This document shows positions 58,957 to 64,000 of a DNA stretch of 64,000 nucleotides, one piece after another. The notes beneath the pieces are model-generated. The model was given only the letters and a program-made list of their open reading frames with translations. It searched no databases and was not told where the DNA came from. The stretch comes from DAHUZL01 sp035533215. GTDB lineage: Bacteria > Chloroflexota > Dormibacteria > Aeolococcales > Bog-877. A program made the position numbers and the translations under genes. The stretch covers positions 93,394 through 157,393 of the forward strand of contig DATLUG010000028.1 in NCBI GenBank assembly GCA_035533215.1. Direction: 5' to 3'. How positions within the stretch are numbered: the stretch's first letter is position 1; each line of letters opens with the position of its first letter.

Positions 58957-60149
58957 CAGTCGGCGCTCGGCCAGGTGCGGCGAATGGCATCGGCGAGGTT
59001 TGCGGCTGGCTCCAGGCGAAGCGGCACCGACGCCCACCGGGTGCCTACCGGAAGCCCCGCCCGCTCGGCGCGGGCGGCGCACGCGTCAACCAGAGCGCCC
59101 GCCTCGTCCGGTGTCGGTGGCCGGACCGCGTCCGCGCCAACCCCGAGCCAGGTCCACGTTGTGGCGGCGGGGCGAAGGTCGCACCCCGAGCGCAGATGGA
59201 ATCCGCGCCCGAAGGCCGTCACATGGGCGGCCAGACCAAGGGCGGCCACTAGCGCACGCGCGGCCGCGTTGGCATCGTTGGATCCGGCCCGGATCCGACG
59301 GAGTGCCGCGAACGACACCGTGGAGCGCTGCTCGATCCGCGCGAAGGAGACACCGCCGGGTGCCTCCTTGTCTGACGGCACGGGGACCTGACCGTGGCCG
59401 ATCTCCGACAGCCGCTCCTTCGTCTTCCCGCCCCCCACCTTCTTCTCTCCCTCGACCACCGTCCAGCCGGCGAGCAGGTCCTTCGGGTCGAACTCTGCCC
59501 GCTCGTCGACGCTGAGGTTGAGCGGGTCTCCCTTCAGAGCGTGCACCCGCGTCCCCAGCGTGGCGGGACGATAGCCGACAATCTCCGACACCCAGGACCG
59601 GGCCAGCTTCGCTTGGGAGCGCTTCCCCCCCAGATGTGACTGCCAGAACCCGAAGAGCAGCGCCTGGGGGAACCATTCCAGGAGCCCCTGGGGGTCGTCG
59701 CCCGTGGCGCCGAGAACCGTCCGGCCCACTGATGTCCGGGCGAAGGGCTCACCGTCGAGCAGAGCGTCACGGAGGTAGGCGTCCGCCTGCCGGTGTGGGA
59801 AGCGGAAACTCGACAACGATCGCGGCAGGTGCGGAGGCAGCGCGCCAAGGCCCGAGAGATCCAGCACCATCTCCGGCAGGCGGAGCCGGGCGCGGAGCCG
59901 CTCGAGTGCCGCCTCCAGCCGATTGGCCTGGCTTGGAACATTGTCGATCACGACGGCATCCACCACCTCGGGCGGCTCGACGGTGTCGTCCCAGCGGCGG
60001 TCCAACTGGTAGTGGCCGCCTTGATAGACGGCCGGCTTCACCGGCGCAAACGGGCCGGCCAGCGGTTCCAGGACGGTCCGGATGGTCACCCCGGCCTCCG
60101 AGGCGGAGTCGGCCAGGGCGGAGACGAGGGCATCGGGAGTCAGGTCCAT
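58956..60149 (-). CDS. csb1: Csb1, Cas7 backbone subunit of type I-G
   Basis: A 397-aa GSU0053-type protein: PFAPVKPAVYQGGHYQLDRRW near 50-70, VIDNVPSQANRLEAAL near 85-100, SHLGGKRSQAKLARSWVSEIVGY near 170-192, and PGGVSFARIEQRSTVSFAALRRI. It polymerises along crRNA to form the Cascade backbone. First gene of the operon, with GAGGAG a few bases before the ATG. The promoter is not obvious. Confidence 0.95.
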   Translation of the reverse strand: MDLTPDALVSALADSASEAGVTIRTVLEPLAGPFAPVKPAVYQGGHYQLDRRWDDTVEPPEVVDAVVIDNVPSQANRLEAALERLRARLRLPEMVLDLSGLGALPPHLPRSLSSFRFPHRQADAYLRDALLDGEPFARTSVGRTVLGATGDDPQGLLEWFPQALLFGFWQSHLGGKRSQAKLARSWVSEIVGYRPATLGTRVHALKGDPLNLSVDERAEFDPKDLLAGWTVVEGEKKVGGGKTKERLSEIGHGQVPVPSDKEAPGGVSFARIEQRSTVSFAALRRIRAGSNDANAAARALVAALGLAAHVTAFGRGFHLRSGCDLRPAATTWTWLGVGADAVRPPTPDEAGALVDACAARAERAGLPVGTRWASVPLRLEPAANLADAIRRTWPSAD

Positions 60150-60763
60150 CGGGGCTCCTCGGTGGATATGTCGGACCGGCGCGTCGGACCCCCGCCCTGC
60201 GCTCCATATCTACGGCTGTGCTCGCCGCTGGGCGTTACGCGAGCGTCGCAATCGGGCAACCGAATCGTGCACTTGCAGAGCCAGTGGCGAGGCCGCGGTC
60301 GGATGCTATACGCGAACTCGCCGGACCGTCGGCCGAAGGCGCACCACCGCGCGGCAGGCCCGGATCCCGTTCGGTGGACGAGATGACCCCGCGGAAGGGT
60401 GTCCGAACCCGCCAACGGGGGCTTCCAGTCAGCGTGGGAGAGGAGGCACTCAGAGCAAAGCGGCATCCGGCATCCACCCGTTGCCAGCGGCGGATCGAGG
60501 CGGCTGGCCCCAGCCGCTTCCCGACCGCTCACCTTCCCCCGTGGTCCACGAGGAACAGCCTCCAAAACCGAGCCCTTCCGGCGGGGCCGGTGGCGAGTAC
60601 TCTACACAGCCGAACGGGGGTACGGCCAGACCCCGGTTTCGGACAGTCAAGGTCCACGGCGGCCTGGCCGAGCGGAGACGCCGGCAGCTGACGCGGCTTT
60701 GCAAGGGATGTGATGCCGCGGGCCCCGGACGGATCCTCCAGGCGAAGCGGCGCGACCCCCTGC
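60150..60763. other. Upstream region of the cas operon, 614 bp
   Basis: No supported gene. It must contain the operon promoter (minus strand); the clearest A+T-rich motifs are near 60207-60212 (TAGATA on the minus strand) and 60306 (GTATAG), neither with a good -35 partner. Confidence 0.4.
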
Positions 60764-61426
60764 CTACGCATCAATCCCGACTCCTGCTTCCCAGATTGCG
60801 TTGTCCAGTTCATGCGCGGTCCACGGCCTGCGCAACCGCTCTGCGGCCCGAGACACCACTCCGACTGCCTCGGCATTGGAGACCGCCCTGCCCAATGCGC
60901 CCTTCACAAATCGATGCACATGGACATCCGGTTTGACCGTTGCGACGCCTTGACGTAGAGCCAGCCAACGAAACACACCTTCGGCGAAACTGAAGGTGTA
61001 CCCGTTCCGCTTGAACTGTACACGCCCCTTGAAATCCGTGTCGTAATCCGCCTTCGCAACCCACGCCCTCAGGTCGAGGAGGTCACCGATGTTCGCCTTC
61101 CTGAGAAACGCGACGAACAGCCGCAGTAGCCAGGCCCGATCCCAACGATGGTACCCCCAGAGTGCGACGGCGAGTTCATCGTTTCCCTCCTTGGTCTCCG
61201 GATACTTCGAGAAGAGGGCGTCAAAGTCATCGAGGGTGCGAAGCTCTCTCCGCCAACGGTCGTCATAGTGGCGGGCCGCCTTTGCAACCTGAGGCGTTTT
61301 CATATTGAAGTCGATAGCGGTGAGGCTGAGCGCTGTCCCAAAATCGAAGTCCGTGTAGTCGCGACGGGCCGGCCCGAGCTTCTCCGCTGCTCTTGCCACA
61401 GCCACAACATCGTCGTCACTTATCAT
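60764..61426 (-). CDS. HhH-GPD-like protein (DNA glycosylase/endonuclease III superfamily)
   Basis: A 220-aa protein beginning MISDDDVVAVARAAEKLGP. The middle has KANIGDLLDLRAWVAKADYD. The late segment RWLALRQGVATVKPDVHVHRF (near residue 160) followed by RPWTAHELDNAIWEAG resembles the end of HhH-GPD DNA glycosylases, where a Val/Lys-x-D-x-H-V-x-R-hydrophobic motif follows the helix-hairpin-helix. The 4Fe-4S cluster is absent. Function could be base excision or nuclease activity; it is on the same strand as the cas operon but 614 bp away, so the link is uncertain. Confidence 0.55.
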   Translation of the reverse strand: MISDDDVVAVARAAEKLGPARRDYTDFDFGTALSLTAIDFNMKTPQVAKAARHYDDRWRRELRTLDDFDALFSKYPETKEGNDELAVALWGYHRWDRAWLLRLFVAFLRKANIGDLLDLRAWVAKADYDTDFKGRVQFKRNGYTFSFAEGVFRWLALRQGVATVKPDVHVHRFVKGALGRAVSNAEAVGVVSRAAERLRRPWTAHELDNAIWEAGVGIDA

Positions 61427-61634
61427 GTCTATTCGCTCTCCTCTGGCCCAACGGGCTGCGGAGGTCCGGAACGTTGTCGAGGCCCAGACCGATGCTGGGG
61501 CGCTGTACGCATCGGTCCTTCCGCTGGCCCTGCTGCCCACCATTGACCGTCCGGCTCGTCATGCTCGTCATGCCCGTCAGGGTAGGCCGAAGTGGCCGGA
61601 CGGACAACCCGCCCGCGATTGGCGAACTTGATCA

Positions 61635-62159
61635 TCAGCCCTTCGGCCAGCCCCCGGGCGGCGCCGGGATCTGCTTCAGCCGGGCCTCCATCCGTTTGGT
61701 CAACTCGTCCAGGTAGCTCGCCTGGCCGGCGACCGTTCGGTAACTGGCCTGGGGCACCCGCTCCTTGACCACTGCATAGAGCTCCCACATGACGTCGCGC
61801 TCCACCTCAAAGGCGGCCCGCCAGCCGGCGGCGGCCGCCTTGGCGCGTTGCTCCGGCCCGGCGGCCGCCGCGAGCTCCTGCTGCAGGCCCGCCACCTCGG
61901 CCTCTCGCTCCCGCTGGCCGGCCCCCAGCCCCTCGGCCCGGGCTCGCTTCCGGGTCCGGGCCAGCTCGGCCTCACGGGCCTCTCGGTCGCCTCGGAGCAG
62001 GGCTCCCATCGAGACGCCCGCCGCGGCGGCGCGGGCGGCCAGGGCGTCCCGCTCCCCGATGGTCATCATCACGCCGACCGTCACGTGGCCAGCGCGGTGG
62101 CGCGCCCGCGACGGCGGCTCCCGGCGGTCGGGCTGGACGAGGCGGATCGACCGGGCCAT
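61635..62159 (-). CDS. Ribbon-helix-helix-like protein with coiled coil (mobilisation-type)
   Basis: A 174-aa protein. Near residues 26-55 it reads VTVGVMMTIGERDALAARAAAAGVSMGALLRG, a beta strand plus helix-turn-helix pattern typical of RHH domains of plasmid mobilisation accessory (MobC-like) or antitoxin proteins. It is followed by a long Arg/Ala/Glu coiled coil (60-120) and a helical tail (MWELYAVVKERVPQASYRTVAGQ). No relaxase is in the window. Start uncertain; ATG 62159 has an unusual Arg/Pro-rich extension. Confidence 0.55.
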   Translation of the reverse strand: MARSIRLVQPDRREPPSRARHRAGHVTVGVMMTIGERDALAARAAAAGVSMGALLRGDREAREAELARTRKRARAEGLGAGQREREAEVAGLQQELAAAAGPEQRAKAAAAGWRAAFEVERDVMWELYAVVKERVPQASYRTVAGQASYLDELTKRMEARLKQIPAPPGGWPKG

Positions 62160-62177
62160 GGCTGGCCGGCAGCATAG

Positions 62178-62250
62178 GCATCAGGGCACCTCTCAGGGCA
62201 CCCGTCAGGACAGCCATCAGGGCAGGCATCAGGCCACCCCGTCAGGACAC
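62178..62250. repeat. Degenerate short tandem repeat
   Basis: Seven imperfect copies of an about 10-12-bp unit CATCAGGGCA / GTCAGGACA run through 62178-62250, at the 5' edge of the RHH-like gene. On the minus strand they would encode PDGCPDGCPERCPDA. Repeat slippage is likely; no function assigned. Confidence 0.5.
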
Positions 62251-62529
62251 CCCCGATGGGGCGCGTCATCCCCGAGTGGATCTCACCGACGATCTCGCTA
62301 CGGTCTCCCCGTCATCCCGTCTCCCCGCGGGCGCCACGCGATCCGAAACGACGCCCCCGCGATACCCCTCCGCCCCGGGGGGAGGGCTGGCTCGCCAGGC
62401 CCGTGGGTCCGTGGCCGACACCGGGGCCGATCGGCCCTCGCAACCGAACGCCGACCCCCGGCTCTCCGCGAGCCTGGGGCCGGCTGCCGCCTGTACTGGG
62501 TCAGTTTGGCCCGCGGGGGGCTTGATTGG

Positions 62530-62823
62530 ATGCCCCGCGAGGTGCTTCGGCGCCTGCTGGGTGGCTGCGTCCGCCATGGCGTGCGCCAGGTGATCGTACT
62601 CCTGGAGCAGGTAATCCGAGACGAGGTCTCGGGGATCACCTTCTACATCTGGCGCACCCCGGACGGGGAGGGTCGGCTACGGCTCCAGGGCGACTTCCCC
62701 TATGGGAACCGCGACCTTCATTTCGCCGAGGCTGGTCGGCATGGGGACGGCCGTGGGCGGAGCGTGCCCGCTCCACCGTCTACGCGTCATCGGCTAGGGG
62801 ATGCTGGCGTTGCACTTGGGTAG
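62530..62823 (+). CDS. Hypothetical 97-aa protein
   Basis: Starts MPREVLRRLLGGCVRHGVRQVIVLLEQVI and has an ordered-looking segment DEVSGITFYIWRTPDGEGRLRLQGDFPYGNRDLHF before a Pro/Arg-rich tail. GGGGGG seven bases before the ATG could serve as ribosome site. No family recognised. Its 3' end overlaps the end of the GIY-YIG gene on the other strand. Confidence 0.35.
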   Translation: MPREVLRRLLGGCVRHGVRQVIVLLEQVIRDEVSGITFYIWRTPDGEGRLRLQGDFPYGNRDLHFAEAGRHGDGRGRSVPAPPSTRHRLGDAGVALG

Positions 62824-63159
62824 CCGACCATGAGCGGCCTTGTACGCGGTCAGCAGTTCCCGCTCGCGGCCTCTTGCCCGATCAGATGCCGTCACCTGGC
62901 GCCGGTACTGGGTCGCAGCCTTTGTGCATGCACCTTCGGTGCCCGACTGATGGCTCTGCAGGCGAGAACGAAGGCTGCTCTCGGAGCTGCCGACGTAGAT
63001 GACCTCACCCGCCTGGGCGAGTTCGTACACGCCCGGCCCCGTTGGGGCTTTGTCCACGTTCCCTTGGGTGGACGCGCGCCACTCTGCGTCGGCCACGGCC
63101 CTATCCTCCTGAGCCCAGCGCCAAGGTCGCGCCGGGGCGGTCCAAGCGTACACCCGCAC
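62794..63159 (-). CDS. GIY-YIG nuclease-domain protein
   Basis: A 121-aa protein. The core begins GPGVYELAQAGEVIYVGSSESSLRSRLQSH, with GVY ... VYVG as the GIY-YIG equivalent and the Arg at about residue 63, and continues with TQYRRQVTASDRARGRERELLTAYKAAHGRLPKCN, holding the catalytic Glu region. Such small GIY-YIG proteins are metal-dependent DNA nucleases in repair, homing or restriction. Stand-alone domain; no partner. Confidence 0.75.
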   Translation of the reverse strand: MRVYAWTAPARPWRWAQEDRAVADAEWRASTQGNVDKAPTGPGVYELAQAGEVIYVGSSESSLRSRLQSHQSGTEGACTKAATQYRRQVTASDRARGRERELLTAYKAAHGRLPKCNASIP

Positions 63160-63196
63160 CTCAGCACATGGGGCCGATCTGCTAGAGCGCTCAGGC

Positions 63197-63202
63197 TAGA
63201 CT
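63197..63202 (+). promoter_or_regulatory. Candidate -10 box
   Basis: TAGACT, seven bases upstream of a GTG start codon at 63210. Confidence 0.45.
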
Positions 63203-63209
63203 CGGAGTC

Positions 63210-63863
63210 GTGGACAACTGGGCTTGGGCCTACGGAGCGGCCGTCCCCACGGCTGCTGTAGGGGCGGGGCTGGTGGTGGCCCCAGACGCCCGCGTGGTTG
63301 GGGCCGCCTTGGTGGTGGCGGCCGCACTTCTGGGGCTTGGAGGCACGCTCAGGGTCCGGGCCGTGCTTGCTCAGTGGAGCGGGCGGCTACAAACGCGCTG
63401 GTTCTGGTGGCGTCTTCGGCGGAGTCGCCGCCGCCAGGGCCAGAGTGGCAAGCCCGTGCCAACTGTCCACGCGTTCGTGGGCACGCACGGGATTCCACCT
63501 CCGGGGAGTGCGGTCGCCGCGGTGGATGTTGAGAAGATGGAATTCGAGACGACGGGAGGCGGAATCCGGTGGATAGCTTGGAATTCACCTCCGCGCGCGC
63601 TCCACTTTATGAGTCCCGTGAACCGTATCGTCGAGTACGGCGCTTGGCCTTACGAACTCCTCTCGTGGCGCGGCCGCTTCACCCTCGTTCGGATCATGCC
63701 AACTGGGATGTGGCTCGACGATCACCGGATTGCGAATGTGGTAGTCGCGTTCGAGATCGAGCCTCGGGATGGTGCTACCCGAGGAGCGCGACGATCTCCT
63801 CGATCCGCCACACATGATCCGTCACCCCAGCCGCCATCGCCGGGGTCCGAGGATACGGGCTAG
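63210..63863 (+). CDS. Membrane protein, unknown function
   Basis: A 217-aa protein with two N-terminal membrane helices (about residues 7-27 and 30-50), a basic aromatic linker (WFWWRLRRSRRRQG), and a soluble domain (FETTGGGIRWIAWNSPPRALHFM ... YELLSWRGRFTLVRIMPTGMWLDDHRIANVVVAFEI). Function unknown. The GTG lies seven bases after TAGACT, implying a leaderless transcript. The tail overlaps the end of an IS630 transposase on the other strand. Confidence 0.55.
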   Translation: MDNWAWAYGAAVPTAAVGAGLVVAPDARVVGAALVVAAALLGLGGTLRVRAVLAQWSGRLQTRWFWWRLRRSRRRQGQSGKPVPTVHAFVGTHGIPPPGSAVAAVDVEKMEFETTGGGIRWIAWNSPPRALHFMSPVNRIVEYGAWPYELLSWRGRFTLVRIMPTGMWLDDHRIANVVVAFEIEPRDGATRGARRSPRSATHDPSPQPPSPGSEDTG

Positions 63864-64000
63864 TGTAGTGTTGCCAAAATGGCTTTACCACGACCGACCT
63901 TCGCGAGGATGTCGTTCACTGACGCGGTCCACACGAAGGGCTGGGGTTCGTCGTTGTACGCGTCCAAGTACTCGTGGATCGCCGCGATCAGATCGGCGAC
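63860..64000 (-). CDS. IS630-family transposase, C-terminal end (partial, runs off the window)
   Basis: The last 46 codons before a TAG stop: VADLIAAIHEYLDAYN then QPFVWTASVNDILAKVGRGKAI and LATLH. The PFVWTAS...ILAKV block is the hallmark end of IS630-type DDE transposases. The 5' part is beyond position 64000. It is on the opposite strand from, and not the missing tail of, the broken copy at 42.3-43.3 kb. Confidence 0.85.
   Translation of the reverse strand, partial: VADLIAAIHEYLDAYNDEPQPFVWTASVNDILAKVGRGKAILATLH

Noticed and set aside
49163..60149. CRISPR-associated transposon
   Set aside because: There is no TnsB/TnsC/TniQ, and cas3 is present with both helicase and HD motifs, so the system is a normal interference type.

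Overview
The window is a very GC-rich (roughly 70% or more) bacterial chromosome segment. About the first 37 kb are dense housekeeping genes with many 4-base stop/start overlaps and GTG starts. From about 37 kb onward it becomes a decayed, mobile accessory region carrying a CRISPR-Cas locus. The C5 haem pathway genes (hemA, hemC, hemD, hemB, hemL), an ECF42 sigma factor with its YCII partner, a type III polyketide synthase and the GC content fit a soil-type GC-rich lineage such as Actinobacteriota, Chloroflexota or Dormibacterota. The sequence alone does not decide among these.

Region 1 (1-11.5 kb): the 3' end of prfA, an S51 peptidase, a divergent DEDDh exonuclease, then one long tetrapyrrole and export cluster hemA-hemC-hemD-hemB-cyclophilin-hemL-tatA-tatC-rph-rdgB, followed by tRNA-Pro(TGG). 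Several of these genes appear to start at CTG codons embedded in CTGA overlaps. Region 2 (12-37 kb): a toxin-antitoxin pair, a broken HlyD adaptor, a GH18-like secreted protein, YCII plus ECF42, a Pro/Thr-rich lipoprotein, a serine hydrolase, SPFH plus NfeD membrane proteins, a type III PKS with its ICMT-type methyltransferase divergent from an acetoacetyl-CoA synthetase, a secreted beta-propeller, a kinase-aminotransferase fusion, an orphan oligopeptide-binding lipoprotein behind a clear sigma-70-like promoter, and small membrane or basic proteins.

Region 3 (37.3-43.3 kb) is a graveyard: drrB and drrA pseudogenes, IS21 istA and istB remnants with their end repeats, one intact secreted protein, and an IS630-type transposase with in-frame stops that sits against the truncated istB. 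Region 4 (43.3-49.8 kb) looks like a small mobile element: an unknown 401-aa protein diverges from a primase-polymerase, a DUF3987-like replication protein, a Mom-like DNA-modification acetyltransferase homologue, a ParB-domain protein, a zinc-ribbon protein and a serine recombinase, mostly overlapping on the plus strand.

Region 5 (49.9-60.2 kb) is a complete type I-G (formerly I-U) CRISPR-Cas locus. A 26-repeat array (37-nt repeats, 34-38 nt spacers) lies beyond cas2, and an operon csb1(cas7)-csb2(cas5/6)-cas3-csb3(cas8)-cas4-cas1-cas2 is transcribed on the minus strand with nearly every junction overlapping. Region 6 (60.7-64 kb) holds a HhH-GPD-like protein, a ribbon-helix-helix-like coiled-coil protein, a GIY-YIG protein, a membrane protein and the 3' end of another IS630 transposase that runs off the window.
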